Below are positions 1 through 10,081 of a stretch of DNA of 64,000 nucleotides, one piece after another. This DNA is from an uncultured Bartonella sp. (GTDB lineage: Bacteria > Pseudomonadota > Alphaproteobacteria > Rhizobiales > Rhizobiaceae). Under the pieces are notes generated by a model. It made no database searches and was not told the DNA's origin. It was given only the letters and a program-made list of their open reading frames with translations. Location: positions 124,001 to 188,000 of the forward strand of contig CAMLCZ010000004.1 in the NCBI GenBank assembly GCA_946478665.1. The letters run 5' to 3'. Each line of letters starts with the position of its first letter. The stretch's first letter is position 1. The position numbers and the translations under genes were made by a program.

Positions 1-378
1 TATTATTCCAGCGGTTTATTAGGAATGTCTGGCATTAGCGCTGATACGCGTGATCTAATTGAATCAAAACTTGGTCAGGCAAAACAGGCGCTTGATGTAT
101 TTAATTTTCGGGTAGCAGGTGAAATAGCGCGTTTGGCTGTTGCATTGAATGGTCTTGATAGTATCATTTTTACGGGCGGAATTGGTGAACATCAGCCGGA
201 AATTAGAGCCGCAATTTTAGAACAACTCCGTTGGCTTGGTTTTAATATTGATTATAAAGCAAATGATGCGAATGCTTTGCAAATTACCACACAAGACAGC
301 CGATTGGCGGCATGTGTTATTTCGACGGATGAAGAACAATGCATTGCAGATGATGCAGCCTATCTGATGAAAAATTAA
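1..378 (+). CDS. ackA: Acetate kinase, C-terminal part (cut by window start)
   Basis: The frame is open from base 1 and ends at TAA 376-378, giving the last 125 residues. Acetate kinase interconverts acetate plus ATP with acetyl phosphate in the cytoplasm. It works with phosphotransacetylase, whose gene is not in this window. The reading includes GLLGMSGIS followed by a D-R pair, and the sequence FTGGIGE near bases 168-188. That Gly-rich stretch is the conserved family signature around the nucleotide site. The C-terminal helix ends normally at MKN, so the 3' end is intact. The ATG at 25 lies inside the domain and is not the start. No terminator is evident downstream, only AT-rich DNA. Propionate or butyrate kinase relatives share the fold, so acetate specificity is inferred from the overall match. 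Confidence 0.9.
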   Translation, partial: YYSSGLLGMSGISADTRDLIESKLGQAKQALDVFNFRVAGEIARLAVALNGLDSIIFTGGIGEHQPEIRAAILEQLRWLGFNIDYKANDANALQITTQDSRLAACVISTDEEQCIADDAAYLMKN

Positions 379-686
379 GACTGCTTATATTCTAAAATTT
401 GCAATGATAGCGATATGATAAATTTATTATTCAAATCATAAAGTATCAAGAGCTATAATCATCCTACTATACCACTTAATTTTTATTCCTGAAACGGATA
501 TATAAATATATATGTCTATTTTTTAGTAAAAAATCATAATAAATAGGTAAAATTTTTATTTTTCAACCTTAAAAAAATAATAAAAATATAATTTCTTCTA
601 TAGATATAGAGAAATCCTGCAGTAGTTAATTATAGGTAAAGAACATGTAGTTCGAGACAATTAATTAAATACAGAAGGATATCTCG
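379..686. other. AT-rich intergenic region, no gene seen
   Basis: About 308 bases of very AT-rich DNA separate ackA from the SDR gene. It holds long A and T tracts around 520-600 and no open frame of useful size. I looked for a GGAAC-N16-CGTT stress promoter ahead of the SDR gene and did not find one. A ribosome-binding site AAGGA lies at 675-679. Confidence 0.6.
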
Positions 687-1655
687 ATGTCAGATGAAAA
701 AAATAAAAATGCTCATCATAGTCATGAAGCAAACTCGAATAATCAATGTTGTTCGCAGCCAAATCCATTAAATGCCCTTCGTAATCCTTTAGATGCTTAC
801 CCTAAACCTCCATATCATACCGAAAAACAGACCGTGCCAGGATTAGTTTCAAAAATGAATCCATTACCAGATCACGGTGAAAAAACGTATAAAGGTTCAG
901 GTAAACTTATTGGTAGAAAAGCTCTCATTACCGGTGGCGATAGTGGTATTGGCCGTGCCATTGCAATAGCCTTTGCGCGTGAAGGCGCTGATGTGGCAAT
1001 TAACTATTTGCCGGAAGAAGAATCAGATGCAAAAGAGGTTATTAATCTCATTAAGGAAGCGGGGCGTAAGGGGATAGCCATTCCAGGTGATTTAACCAAT
1101 CGTGATTTTTGCAGCGAGCTTGTTAATAAAGCTGTGAAGGAGTTGGGTGGCTTAGATATTTTGGTGAATAATGCAGGGCGCCAGCAAGCTGTTGAGTCTC
1201 TTGCTGATTTGACCGATGAGTCATTTGACGCAACAATGAAAACCAATATTTATGCTCCATATCGTGTAACAAAAGCAGCCCTTAGTCACATTCCTGCTGG
1301 CGGCACAATTATCATTACATCGTCTATACAAGCATTCGACCCATCAGCTACTTTGTTTGATTACTCACAAACAAAAGCCGCAAATGTTGCCTTCGCAAAA
1401 TCATTGGCAAAACAACTTGCTCCAAAAGGAATTCGTGTCAATGCCGTTGCTCCGGGGCCATTCTGGACGCCGCTTCAACCTGCCGGTGGGCAGTTGATGG
1501 AAGCGATGCCACAATTTGGTAGCGAATCACCATTAAAACGCGCTGGTCAACCTGTTGAAATTGCACCTCTTTATGTGCTCTTGGCCAGCGGCGAGGCAAG
1601 TTACTGTTCAGGCCAGGTTTTTGGCGCAGCAGGTGGTTTGGGTTTGGATAGTTAA
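687..1655 (+). CDS. SDR-family oxidoreductase, stress-protein (YghA/YhdF) type
   Basis: A 322-residue short-chain dehydrogenase/reductase with an N-terminal extension of about 75 residues, typical of the YghA/general stress protein 39 subgroup. The NAD(P)-binding glycine motif TGGDSGIG is at residues 82-89, NNAG at 161-164, the catalytic Ser around 212-213, and the YxxxK pair Tyr226/Lys230 is present. These proteins are cytoplasmic alcohol or aldehyde reductases of uncertain substrate, often induced by osmotic or oxidative stress. The start is supported by AAGGA at 675-679, 7 bases before ATG. The N-terminus is rich in His, Asn and Pro and looks disordered. The gene abuts the 3' end of yggS with no gap, tail to tail. 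The substrate cannot be told from sequence. Confidence 0.85.
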   Translation: MSDEKNKNAHHSHEANSNNQCCSQPNPLNALRNPLDAYPKPPYHTEKQTVPGLVSKMNPLPDHGEKTYKGSGKLIGRKALITGGDSGIGRAIAIAFAREGADVAINYLPEEESDAKEVINLIKEAGRKGIAIPGDLTNRDFCSELVNKAVKELGGLDILVNNAGRQQAVESLADLTDESFDATMKTNIYAPYRVTKAALSHIPAGGTIIITSSIQAFDPSATLFDYSQTKAANVAFAKSLAKQLAPKGIRVNAVAPGPFWTPLQPAGGQLMEAMPQFGSESPLKRAGQPVEIAPLYVLLASGEASYCSGQVFGAAGGLGLDS

Positions 1656-2333
1656 TCAGGTATGTGGATTGGCTCGGTGTCCAAAAATGGCTGAGCCAAC
1701 ACGTACACTCGTTGCTCCAAACATAATTGCTGTTTCGTAATCAGCAGACATACCCATGGATAACTTTGAAACTCCAGCCTCTTTTGCTAGTTTTTGTAAC
1801 AATGCAAAGTAGGGGCCGGGGTTTTCTCCAGCAGGCGGAATACACATTAACCCGACAATGTTGAGATTGTATTCTTGTTGACATTTTTTGACAAAATTGA
1901 CGGTGTCTGAAGGTGCAATACCTGCTTTTTGCGGCTCAAGCCCGATGTTTACTTGTACATAACAAGGTAGAATACGCTTTTGTTGTTGCATTTCTTGGCT
2001 AAGAAATTTTGCAATTTTATCTCGGTCAACTGTTTCTATGACATCAAATAAAGACACGGCGTCGGCCGTTTTATTTGACTGTAACGGACCTATGAGGTGA
2101 AGTTCTATATCATCGTATTCCTGACGCAATTGTGGCCATTTATTGTTTGCTTCTTGCGCTCTGTTTTCACCAAAAACGCGTTGTCCGGCATTAAGGACTG
2201 GGCGAATTTCGTCGCAATCAAAGGTTTTAGATACGGCAATAAGTTGTACCGAGTCAGGAGATCTCCCCGAATCATGACATGATTTTTCGATCTCTTGTTT
2301 GATTTTTTGCCAATTTTCAACGGCTACAGTCAT
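1656..2333 (-). CDS. yggS: PLP homeostasis protein, YggS/PROSC family
   Basis: A pyridoxal-phosphate-binding protein of 225 residues with the alanine-racemase-like TIM barrel but no enzymatic partner domain. Members buffer free PLP and affect amino-acid and keto-acid balance. The PLP lysine is Lys36 in the sequence AVSKT. The family stretch GQRVFGENRAQEA follows, and the C-terminal phosphate-binding loop SVRVGSAIFG closes the barrel. I chose ATG at 2331-2333 because AGAGG sits 7 bases upstream on the minus strand. A longer frame would begin at TTG 2339 but is too close to that site. The gene is divergent from leuS, so both promoters should lie in the roughly 118 bases between them. Its stop directly follows the SDR stop. 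Confidence 0.92.
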   Translation of the reverse strand: MTVAVENWQKIKQEIEKSCHDSGRSPDSVQLIAVSKTFDCDEIRPVLNAGQRVFGENRAQEANNKWPQLRQEYDDIELHLIGPLQSNKTADAVSLFDVIETVDRDKIAKFLSQEMQQQKRILPCYVQVNIGLEPQKAGIAPSDTVNFVKKCQQEYNLNIVGLMCIPPAGENPGPYFALLQKLAKEAGVSKLSMGMSADYETAIMFGATSVRVGSAIFGHRANPHT

Positions 2334-2451
2334 GATCAATCCTCTTTCATCGTTGATTGAATGGATAAAAACGCATAGAAGTGGTTGACGCTTGCGTTAA
2401 TCCGTGGTGAAGCACCTATTGAGTTTTTTGACTTCATTTTGCAAGAGTATA

Positions 2452-5070
2452 ATGGCGATGGCAACTGAACGCTATAATCCGCGTGCTACAGAACAAAAAT
2501 GGCAATCAGTCTGGGAAGAAAAGCAAATTTTCAAAACAGACAATAATGATCCGCGTGAAAAATATTACGTACTAGAAATGTTTCCCTACCCATCTGGGCG
2601 AATTCATATGGGGCACGTGCGTAATTACGCAATGGGTGATGTTGTAGCAAGATATAAACGGGCTAAGGGCTATAATGTACTTCATCCAATGGGATGGGAT
2701 GCATTTGGTATGCCTGCTGAAAATGCTGCCATGCAGCATAAGGTACACCCGAAAGAGTGGACCTATCAGAATATTGCGACAATGAAAAAGCAGTTAAAGT
2801 CAATGGGACTTTCACTTGATTGGTCGCGTGAATTTGCTACTTGTGATGTCAATTATTATCATCGCCAACAAATGCTTTTTCTTGATATGTTTGAAAAAGG
2901 TTTGGTTGACCGTAAGACTTCAAAGGTCAATTGGGATCCTGTCGATCATACTGTATTGGCAAATGAACAGGTTGTTGATGGTCGTGGCTGGCGTTCTGGT
3001 GCACTTGTTGAACAGCGTGAACTGACCCAGTGGTTTTTCAAAATTACCAATTTTAGCGAAGAATTATTGGATGGTCTCGAAGGGCTTGACCATTGGCCGG
3101 AAAAAGTTCGCGTTATGCAGAAAAACTGGATCGGCAAGTCGGAAGGTGTCTTACTGCGTTGGGAATTGGTAGAAAATAACCTTCTTGATGGAATTAATGA
3201 AGTTGAATGTTATTCGACACGCCCAGATACATTATTTGGCGCTTCTTTTATTGCCATAGCAGCCGATCATCCAATTGCCCGTCAGTTAGCAAAAACTAAC
3301 AGCGAATTACAGGTATTTGTTGAAGAATGTCACCGTAAAGGAACATCGACAGCAGAATTGGAAACAGCAGAAAAACAAGGGTTTAATACAGGGTTAAAAG
3401 TGTACCATCCCTTTGATAAGAACTGGGAAATACCTGTTTATGTCGCCAATTTTGTCTTAATGGAATATGGTACCGGTGCGGTTTTCGGTTGCCCAGCACA
3501 TGACCAACGTGACTTGGATTTTGCTAATAAATACGAGCTTCCTGTGCGTCCTGTTGTGTTGCCGGAAGGAGCAGATCCAGACAGTTTTGTTGTGACTGAA
3601 AAAGCGCATACAGATGATGGCCTGTTAATCAATTCACTTTTTTTGGATGGATTAAAGCCTAAAGCCGCATTTGAAGAAGTTGTAAAACGTCTTGAGAAGC
3701 AAACTTTGCATGGACGGCCTCAAGCTGAAAGAAAAGTGCAATTCAGGTTACGTGATTGGGGTATATCGCGCCAGAGATACTGGGGATGTCCAATTCCGAT
3801 TATCCATTGTGATGATTGTGGTGTTGTACCTGTTCCGAAAGCTGATTTGCCAGTAAAGCTTCCAGATGATGTTACATTTGATAAGCCAGGTAATCCACTT
3901 GATCGGCATACAGCTTGGAAACAGGTTAAGTGTCCTAAATGTGGTAAACCTGCTCGGCGTGAGACAGATACTATGGATACTTTCGTTGATTCTTCATGGT
4001 ATTATGCACGCTTCACCGCACCATGGGAAAACGAACCAACAGATAAAAAAGCCGCAGCAGAATGGCTGCCAGTTGATCAATATATTGGCGGTATTGAACA
4101 CGCCATTTTGCATTTGCTTTATTCACGCTTTTTTACGCGAGCAATGAAAATGACTGGCCATGTCAGTGTTGATGAGCCTTTCAAAGGGTTGTTTACGCAG
4201 GGCATGGTTGTTCACGAAACCTATCGTAATGCGCAAGGTTGGGTCTCTCCTGCAGATATTCGTATCGATGAGAAAGATGGTGTGCGTCAGGCTACATTGC
4301 TCGCAGATGGCAGCCCGGTAGAGATCGGCGCGATTGAAAAAATGTCGAAATCAAAAAAGAATGTTGTCGATCCAGACGATATTATTTCGTCTTATGGTGC
4401 GGATACGGCACGTCTATTCATGTTATCCGACTCGCCGCCTGAACGTGATGTTATATGGACAGAAGCCGGTGCCGAAGGTGCTCATCGGTTTGTTCAACGT
4501 GTTTGGCGGCTAATTTCAACCAGTGCGGATTTCTTACAAGGAGTACAGGCAAAAGCTGCAACGCAAGGTGATGCATTGGAAATATCCAAGGCAGCTCACC
4601 GTGCCTTGGCAATTGTTGCTGATGATATTGAAAAGCTGGCTTTTAACCGCGCCGTTGCGCGTCTGTATGAGCTTGTTAATACAATAGCTCCAGCACTACA
4701 ATCGGTCGAAACTGCAGATGCGGAAATGAAAGCTGCTTTATATCAGGCATTGGAGTTCTTCATAATCATGATTTCTCCGATGATGCCGCATTTGGCTGAA
4801 GAATGTTATGCAGCGCTAGGTGGCAATGGATTAGTTGCTCAACTTACGTGGCCTGAATATGACCCTTCATTAATTGTTGATAATGATGTTGTTTTACCTG
4901 TGCAAATAAACGGTAAAAAACGCGGTGATTTGACAATTGCACGCGATGCAGATCAAGCAACCATTGAAAAGGCTGTTTTATCGCTCGATTTTGTGCAATT
5001 ACATTTAGCAGGTAAAATGCCTAAGAAGATTATTGTTGTTCCACAAAGGATCGTCAATGTTGTTGCCTAA
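2452..5070 (+). CDS. leuS: Leucyl-tRNA synthetase
   Basis: Class Ia aminoacyl-tRNA synthetase of 872 residues that charges tRNA-Leu in the cytoplasm, close to the usual bacterial length of about 860. The ATP-binding signature HMGH is at residues 52-55, in [13 protein letters not shown]. The KMSKS loop is at 630-634. The CP1 editing domain lies between them, with TRPDTLFG and [13 protein letters not shown] Cys pair set follows (CDDC, then CPKC), as in the leucine-specific zinc region. The start was set at ATG 2452 (a second ATG is at 2458) after a weak AAGAG. The longer frame from GTG 2404 adds residues absent from the family. The 3' end overlaps lptE by 14 bases, so the two are very likely co-transcribed. 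Confidence 0.96.
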   Translation: MAMATERYNPRATEQKWQSVWEEKQIFKTDNNDPREKYYVLEMFPYPSGRIHMGHVRNYAMGDVVARYKRAKGYNVLHPMGWDAFGMPAENAAMQHKVHPKEWTYQNIATMKKQLKSMGLSLDWSREFATCDVNYYHRQQMLFLDMFEKGLVDRKTSKVNWDPVDHTVLANEQVVDGRGWRSGALVEQRELTQWFFKITNFSEELLDGLEGLDHWPEKVRVMQKNWIGKSEGVLLRWELVENNLLDGINEVECYSTRPDTLFGASFIAIAADHPIARQLAKTNSELQVFVEECHRKGTSTAELETAEKQGFNTGLKVYHPFDKNWEIPVYVANFVLMEYGTGAVFGCPAHDQRDLDFANKYELPVRPVVLPEGADPDSFVVTEKAHTDDGLLINSLFLDGLKPKAAFEEVVKRLEKQTLHGRPQAERKVQFRLRDWGISRQRYWGCPIPIIHCDDCGVVPVPKADLPVKLPDDVTFDKPGNPLDRHTAWKQVKCPKCGKPARRETDTMDTFVDSSWYYARFTAPWENEPTDKKAAAEWLPVDQYIGGIEHAILHLLYSRFFTRAMKMTGHVSVDEPFKGLFTQGMVVHETYRNAQGWVSPADIRIDEKDGVRQATLLADGSPVEIGAIEKMSKSKKNVVDPDDIISSYGADTARLFMLSDSPPERDVIWTEAGAEGAHRFVQRVWRLISTSADFLQGVQAKAATQGDALEISKAAHRALAIVADDIEKLAFNRAVARLYELVNTIAPALQSVETADAEMKAALYQALEFFIIMISPMMPHLAEECYAALGGNGLVAQLTWPEYDPSLIVDNDVVLPVQINGKKRGDLTIARDADQATIEKAVLSLDFVQLHLAGKMPKKIIVVPQRIVNVVA

Positions 5071-5632
5071 ATATATATTACGCAGAATTAGACCCTTGGC
5101 AGCTATGGCTGTATTGGGAACATCGGTTGCTCTAGCAGCTTGTACAGTCCAGCCTCTCTATAAAGGTGATAGCCAAGGCGGGTCACAAATCAATGTTGCG
5201 TCAGCTATAAGGACAAAACTGTCTGGTATTGTCATTGAACAACCAACAGACCGTTTTAACCAGATGGTTCGCAATCGGTTGATCTTTTTGCTTAGTGGTG
5301 GTGCTGGTGAGCCAGCAACTCCAACTTACCAATTGTCTTTGGGAACAGGTTTCTCTGTTCGTTCAGCTGTTCAGATGGATATAGGTGATACAACCGATCG
5401 TACGGGTCGTGCTTCTGCCGGTACTGTAGATGGTCGATCGAATTATGTTTTGAAAGACATGGAAAACAAGGTTTTGGCAAAGCGGACACGCACTGTAAGT
5501 GCTTCATTTGACCGGCCTCGTCAGGAATATGCAAACTTGCAAGCAGAAGAAGATGCCAAAAAACGTGCAGCTAACGAACTTGCAGAACAAATATATTTAT
5601 CCTTGGCACAAGACTTGTCGAAGCAAAAATAA
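5057..5632 (+). CDS. lptE: LPS-assembly lipoprotein LptE
   Basis: A 191-residue outer-membrane lipoprotein that plugs LptD and helps deliver lipopolysaccharide to the outer leaflet. The N-terminus has basic residues, a hydrophobic stretch and a lipobox LAAC at residues 26-29, so Cys29 should be lipidated after signal peptidase II cleavage. The remainder has the alternating strand pattern of the LptE/RlpB fold and a charged C-terminal helix. The start ATG 5057 has AAAGGA 6-7 bases upstream and lies inside the end of leuS. In related genomes leuS-lptE is followed by holA (DNA polymerase III delta subunit). Here a strong terminator follows and the next gene is on the other strand. Identity rests on the lipobox, size and position after leuS, as LptE sequences are poorly conserved. 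Confidence 0.85.
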   Translation: MLLPKYILRRIRPLAAMAVLGTSVALAACTVQPLYKGDSQGGSQINVASAIRTKLSGIVIEQPTDRFNQMVRNRLIFLLSGGAGEPATPTYQLSLGTGFSVRSAVQMDIGDTTDRTGRASAGTVDGRSNYVLKDMENKVLAKRTRTVSASFDRPRQEYANLQAEEDAKKRAANELAEQIYLSLAQDLSKQK

Positions 5633-5683
5633 CAATATCTTTGCCAATTATCACATTGGATAAATTTATACTATCGCGTTACC

Positions 5684-5719
5684 AACCTAGGCATTTATCA
5701 ATAAGTGCCTAGGTTTTTT
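5684..5719 (+). terminator. Rho-independent terminator after leuS-lptE
   Basis: A perfect 10-bp stem (AACCTAGGCA at 5684-5693, TGCCTAGGTT at 5706-5715) with a 12-base loop runs straight into six Ts. It lies about 50 bases after the lptE stop. Confidence 0.9.
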
Positions 5720-5903
5720 ATGCTTCTCAATATAAGAATTATCGGCTCATTTGAGACTTAAGCAGTTGTAACTTATTGTTTTAACTCCATTGCCTTAAAG
5801 AGCTTTTTCAAATTCTTATATTTGGGAGCGGGATTTCCCTTTATCAGGCTTTACTGCTCAGACATATACGAAGTAGGCGCGCCGCGTTGTGATCAAAATC
5901 TAC

Positions 5904-6557
5904 TTAATGAATATCTTGCCCAGTTTTGGCCCAATCTTTTAAAAAAATATCCAGTCCTTTATCGGTGAGAGGATGTTTAACCAGTATTTTCATAATTGAT
6001 GGTGGTATTGTTGCTACATCTGCACCAATTAAAGCAGCTTCTTTGACATGGTTGACAGTACGTATAGAGGCAGCAAGAATTTTTGTAGTAAAATCGTAAT
6101 TATCGAAAATTGTTCGAATTTCACCTATCAGGTCAATTCCATTCAGTCCTATGTCATCTAAGCGTCCAATAAATGGAGAAACATAAGTGGCACCTGCTTT
6201 TGCGGCTAGCAAAGCCTGATTTGCAGAAAAACACAAAGTTAGATTGGTCTTTATCCCATTTTTTGTTAGCGCTTTACAAGCTTTTAATCCGTCCCAGGTC
6301 AATGGAAGTTTGACGCAAATATTTTCAGCAATTTTAGAAAGTATATCGGCTTGTCGCATCATGCTGTCAAAATCATTGGCAGTTACTTCAGCAGAAACTG
6401 GACCATCCACCAATGAACATATTTCTTTTGTTACATCGATAATATCGCGGCCTGATTTCAGGATAAGAGAAGGATTCGTTGTAACACCGTCAACGAGCCC
6501 AAGGTCGTTTAGTTCACGAATTTCTTCAGTAATAGCAGTATCAACAAAAAATTTCAT
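5904..6557 (-). CDS. tal: Transaldolase, TalC/FSA-like subfamily
   Basis: A 217-residue transaldolase of the short TalC/MipB type. It would transfer dihydroxyacetone units between sugar phosphates in the non-oxidative pentose phosphate pathway, linking with the transketolase at 47 kb. The N-terminus begins MKFFVDTA and contains [11 protein letters not shown], the family signature. The Schiff-base lysine is Lys83 in CVKLPLT. The start is supported by TTAGGAG about 6 bases upstream on the minus strand. Fructose-6-phosphate aldolases share this fold and size. Assignment to transaldolase is the more common case in alphaproteobacteria but is not proven by the motif alone. The gene is convergent with lptE and divergent from priA. 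Confidence 0.88.
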   Translation of the reverse strand: MKFFVDTAITEEIRELNDLGLVDGVTTNPSLILKSGRDIIDVTKEICSLVDGPVSAEVTANDFDSMMRQADILSKIAENICVKLPLTWDGLKACKALTKNGIKTNLTLCFSANQALLAAKAGATYVSPFIGRLDDIGLNGIDLIGEIRTIFDNYDFTTKILAASIRTVNHVKEAALIGADVATIPPSIMKILVKHPLTDKGLDIFLKDWAKTGQDIH

Positions 6558-6648
6558 AATTAAGCTCCTAAAGCTTGCTTTCAGAAATGGACATTGATTA
6601 CGGTTTTATTGTTATGAGGCATTGCTTTATTTAAAAGCAAGCTCAACT

Positions 6649-8847
6649 ATGGCAAGGATTATGAAAAAAGCCGAATCAAATCCGCGAAAAGTTATTTCTG
6701 TTTTGGTGCCTTTGCCGTCAGAGCGCCCCTATAGCTATGTAGTTCCAGAAGGAATGAATGTGAAGGTAGGCTCTATTGTGAGAGTGCCATTGGGTGCTCG
6801 TGAGGTGGCCGGACTGGTTACCAATGAAGCATCAGATGATGTCCCTACCAATAAATTGCGGGCAGTAACGCATGTTTTTGATTGCCCAGAGATAACTGCT
6901 GATATGTTGGAGTTTATCCATTTCGTATCCAGTTATACACTTTCTCCTCCAGGAATGGTTGCGCGTATGGCTTTGCGTGTGCCAGCAGCATTCGATCCAG
7001 AACCAACTTTGACAGGATTGCGTTATTGCGGTGGAACAGTTGAAAAACTCACATCTGCTCGAAAACGTGTTCTGGAATTGGCACAAGATGGATTGTCGTG
7101 GACCAGAACGGGGTTAGCTCATGCTGCAGGAACTTCTGTCAGTGTGGTTGACGGGTTAAAAAATCAGGGAATTTTTACGGAAGTCGAAGTACCAGCCCCT
7201 ACAGTTGTTGCTGTTCCAGATCCAACATATGCATCTCCAATATTGGAAGGGGCACAGATTGAAGCAGCCGAAACTCTAAAAAAAGTAGTCGATGAAAACA
7301 GCTTTAAAGTTCTACTTTTAGATGGTGTTACTGGTTCGGGAAAAACTGAAGTTTATTTTGAAGCTGTTGCTAAAGCGATTGAACGAGGCAAACAGGTGCT
7401 TATTCTTTTGCCGGAAATCGCTTTGACACAACAATTTTTAGACCGTTTTGAAACGCGTTTCGGCGCACCACCAGCTGAATGGCATTCTGATCTTACATGC
7501 AAACAACGTGAACGTGTTTGGAGACAAGTTGCGGAGGGACGTGTTAGAGTTGTTGCTGGTGCTCGATCGGCTTTGTTTTTGCCTTTTGAAAATCTTGGTT
7601 TGATCATTGTCGATGAAGAACATGATTCAGCCTATAAACAAGAAGATCGAGTCTTTTACAATGCGCGAGACATGGCTGTAGCGCGGGGATCTTTTGGTCA
7701 TTTTCCTGTTATTTTGTCGTCAGCTACCCCGTCGATAGAGAGTAGGGTGAATGCGCTACAAGGTCGTTATCAGGCGATTCATCTTCCATCACGGTTCAAA
7801 GCAGTGGCAATGCCGAATTTGCGTGCCATTGATATGAGAAAAAATCAACCTACTGCCGGCAGATTTATTTCACCTCCACTTGAATTGGCAATCAGGCAAA
7901 CACTGGAGAAAAGTGAACAATCGCTGATTTTTCTCAATAGACGTGGTTATGCCCCATTAACATTATGTCGTGTTTGTGGACACCGATTCCAATGTCCTAA
8001 TTGTTCAAGCTGGTTAGTTGAGCATCGTTTTCGCGGACAATTAATGTGTCATCACTGTGGGTATCATGAACCAGTACCTGAGGCATGCCCTGAATGTGGC
8101 GCCTTGGATCATTTGGTGGCATGTGGTCCGGGTGTTGAACGTATAGCAGAAGAAACGTTGCAGCTTTTTCCTGATGCGCGCATCTTAGTTTTATCAACAG
8201 ACTTAGTGGGTGGTGTCAAACGATTACGACGAGAATTGGAGGCAATTGCTAAAGGTGATGTCGATATTGTGATTGGTACGCAATTGGTTGCCAAAGGGCA
8301 TCACTTCCCAGGTATATCTCTTGTTGGAGTTGTGGACGCTGATTTGGGACTTTCAAATGGTGACCCGCGAGCTGCAGAGAGAACATTTCAACTTTTGTCA
8401 CAGGTTACAGGTCGTGCCGGCCGTACTGGGCTAAAAAGCCATGGATTAATTCAAACCTACCAACCAGAACATCCTGTGATGCAAGCGATCATTTCTGGTG
8501 ATAGTGAAGCTTTTTATACCCGTGAGATCGATGAACGTGCGCGTCATCAATTGCCACCCTTTGGTCGTCTAGCAGCTATTATCGTTTCAGCGGAAGTAAG
8601 AAGCGATGCAGAAATTCATGCTCGTGGATTAAGGCAGGCTGCGCCGATTGCTGATGAAATAAATGTATTGGGGCCAGCAGAGGCACCTTTGGCTTTAGTA
8701 AGAGGAAGATACCGTTTTCGACTGCTTATACAAAGTAGCAGGCGTGCAGATGTTCAAGCTTACATTAAAGCGATGATTGCTGCGGGTCCAAAAATACAAC
8801 GGACTATACGTGTACAGATTGACATTGATCCGCAAAGCTTCATTTAA
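6649..8847 (+). CDS. priA: Primosomal protein N' (replication restart helicase PriA)
   Basis: A 732-residue superfamily 2 DNA helicase that recognises abandoned forks and reloads the replisome. The N-terminal 3'-end-binding region (PLPSERPYSYVVPE) is followed by the helicase core, with Walker A GVTGSGKT at about residues 226-233 and the DEEH box at about 322-325. A zinc-binding insert with CRVC, CPNC, CHHC and CPEC pairs spans about residues 440-485. The late motifs VTGRAGR and IGTQLVAKGHHFP are present. The start is uncertain: TTG 6622, ATG 6649 and ATG 6661 are all in frame, and none has a strong ribosome site. In Rhizobiales priA usually neighbours the atp operon. Here two small genes lie between. 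Confidence 0.95.
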   Translation: MARIMKKAESNPRKVISVLVPLPSERPYSYVVPEGMNVKVGSIVRVPLGAREVAGLVTNEASDDVPTNKLRAVTHVFDCPEITADMLEFIHFVSSYTLSPPGMVARMALRVPAAFDPEPTLTGLRYCGGTVEKLTSARKRVLELAQDGLSWTRTGLAHAAGTSVSVVDGLKNQGIFTEVEVPAPTVVAVPDPTYASPILEGAQIEAAETLKKVVDENSFKVLLLDGVTGSGKTEVYFEAVAKAIERGKQVLILLPEIALTQQFLDRFETRFGAPPAEWHSDLTCKQRERVWRQVAEGRVRVVAGARSALFLPFENLGLIIVDEEHDSAYKQEDRVFYNARDMAVARGSFGHFPVILSSATPSIESRVNALQGRYQAIHLPSRFKAVAMPNLRAIDMRKNQPTAGRFISPPLELAIRQTLEKSEQSLIFLNRRGYAPLTLCRVCGHRFQCPNCSSWLVEHRFRGQLMCHHCGYHEPVPEACPECGALDHLVACGPGVERIAEETLQLFPDARILVLSTDLVGGVKRLRRELEAIAKGDVDIVIGTQLVAKGHHFPGISLVGVVDADLGLSNGDPRAAERTFQLLSQVTGRAGRTGLKSHGLIQTYQPEHPVMQAIISGDSEAFYTREIDERARHQLPPFGRLAAIIVSAEVRSDAEIHARGLRQAAPIADEINVLGPAEAPLALVRGRYRFRLLIQSSRRADVQAYIKAMIAAGPKIQRTIRVQIDIDPQSFI

Positions 8848-8920
8848 CTGAGGCCATATTAATCATTTGCACTGATAAAGTGTTACTTGTTGATTGTCAG
8901 GTTATCCATGGGGAAGTGGA

Positions 8921-9562
8921 ATGTTACGTGTCATAGCTATTTCGTGTATTATGATATTAGCAACGAACATTGCACATTCTCAATCTATTGCAGATACTAT
9001 AAACCAAGATAAAAGAAATAATTCGCAAAGCGCAGATGTAACAGTATTTTCTTTTGCTTACAGTCTATTGAAAGAGACCGATAAAGTACTATTACCTATG
9101 ATGGATGATCCATCAGCTTCTATGGGAAAAACCTGCAAAATAATAAAATTTCAGGCTCGTCAATGGATTTATATGAATATCGTTATTCAATACAATCATA
9201 TTCTTTCCAACATAAAAACATTAGAAAAAAAATTAAGTCTTAGCGGTCGAGCTGAAGTTGGTCCGGTGACGAGGACGTTGATTGAAGCTTTAGAATATAG
9301 GCGGGGCATCATGGAAAATGCGCGCTTACTTGATTTATCTGCCGAGATCGTGAGAGACCGGCTTGAAGATAATGATGCTTCTATCGATAAAGCGTTGATT
9401 AGCGCGGGCGACACCGTTGCTTCATCTGCATTTGAGACTTTTCATGAAGCAAATACAGCGAAAATTAAATCCGTTGCTAAAGATATAGAGAATTCGTTAC
9501 AGCAAAATTGTCAAAAAAGCCCGACGGAAAAAGAGAGTTATATAGATACATTGGTTGAATAG
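8921..9562 (+). CDS. Hypothetical secreted helical protein
   Basis: I do not recognise this 213-residue protein. Residues 1-20 look like a Sec signal peptide: Arg near the start, a hydrophobic stretch, and likely cleavage after AHS. The mature part is strongly helical by composition, with stretches of alternating hydrophobic and charged residues at 95-145. It contains just two cysteines, Cys72 and Cys197, which could form a disulphide in the periplasm. The start ATG 8921 is chosen because it opens directly on the signal peptide and has a purine-rich GGGAAGTGGA stretch before it; TTG 8894 is in frame but has no such support. The gene sits between priA and a small membrane protein, an interval where related genomes usually show nothing. 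A periplasmic role is inferred only from the signal peptide. Confidence 0.6.
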   Translation: MLRVIAISCIMILATNIAHSQSIADTINQDKRNNSQSADVTVFSFAYSLLKETDKVLLPMMDDPSASMGKTCKIIKFQARQWIYMNIVIQYNHILSNIKTLEKKLSLSGRAEVGPVTRTLIEALEYRRGIMENARLLDLSAEIVRDRLEDNDASIDKALISAGDTVASSAFETFHEANTAKIKSVAKDIENSLQQNCQKSPTEKESYIDTLVE

Positions 9563-9674
9563 TTAATATTCAATATTGTCATACAATGTGAATGCCTTAT
9601 TATGAAAGCATTCTTAGCACAACGCGCGATAAGTGAATATACTTTTCACTTGAGCTTTTTATTGGTCAGTTATT

Positions 9675-10067
9675 ATGATTGCATTATATTATCCTCAGAG
9701 CCTTGGTGAATGGATGGTGTGGCTCGTTGCGTGGGGATTTGTTTTCGTTGGTTTATTTTACATGATTTGTCCAAAAGTCGCGATGCGCATGTTTTGGACA
9801 TACCCACAACAAGAGTCAAAAGTACTTTTAGCGGCGGTACGAGGAAATATGGGTGGGATACCGATAGGATTAGGTCTTAGCTATCTTCTATTTGCTCAAC
9901 CATTTTTAGCAATGACTTTGTTTATTGCTGTATTTTGTGCGCTTATTGGGCGAGTCGTTTCTTTTTTTGTTGATAAAAGTTTTTCAGGTTTCAATTTTTT
10001 CGCCTGCATAGTTGAATTTATCTTTGCAATTGCAAGTTTTCTCTATGCATTCGGGTATGTTGCGTAA
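9675..10067 (+). CDS. Small integral membrane protein, DUF4345-like
   Basis: A 130-residue protein with four likely membrane segments at roughly residues 12-32, 58-75, 77-98 and 105-127. The second segment contains RGNMGGIPIGLGLSYLLFA, a Gly-rich helix that resembles the DUF4345 family pattern. I made that match from memory and it is weak. No enzymatic residues stand out. The ribosome-binding site before ATG 9675 is poor, and the gene lies about 110 bases after the secreted protein, so co-transcription is possible but not shown. Its place just before the atp genes does not itself imply a link with ATP synthase. Confidence 0.6.
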   Translation: MIALYYPQSLGEWMVWLVAWGFVFVGLFYMICPKVAMRMFWTYPQQESKVLLAAVRGNMGGIPIGLGLSYLLFAQPFLAMTLFIAVFCALIGRVVSFFVDKSFSGFNFFACIVEFIFAIASFLYAFGYVA

Positions 10068-10081
10068 TTATTTATAAAAAA

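Noticed and set aside
379-686. EcfG promoter before the stress-type SDR gene
   Set aside because: Such genes are often under EcfG control, so I searched for GGAAC-N16-17-CGTT. No match is present.
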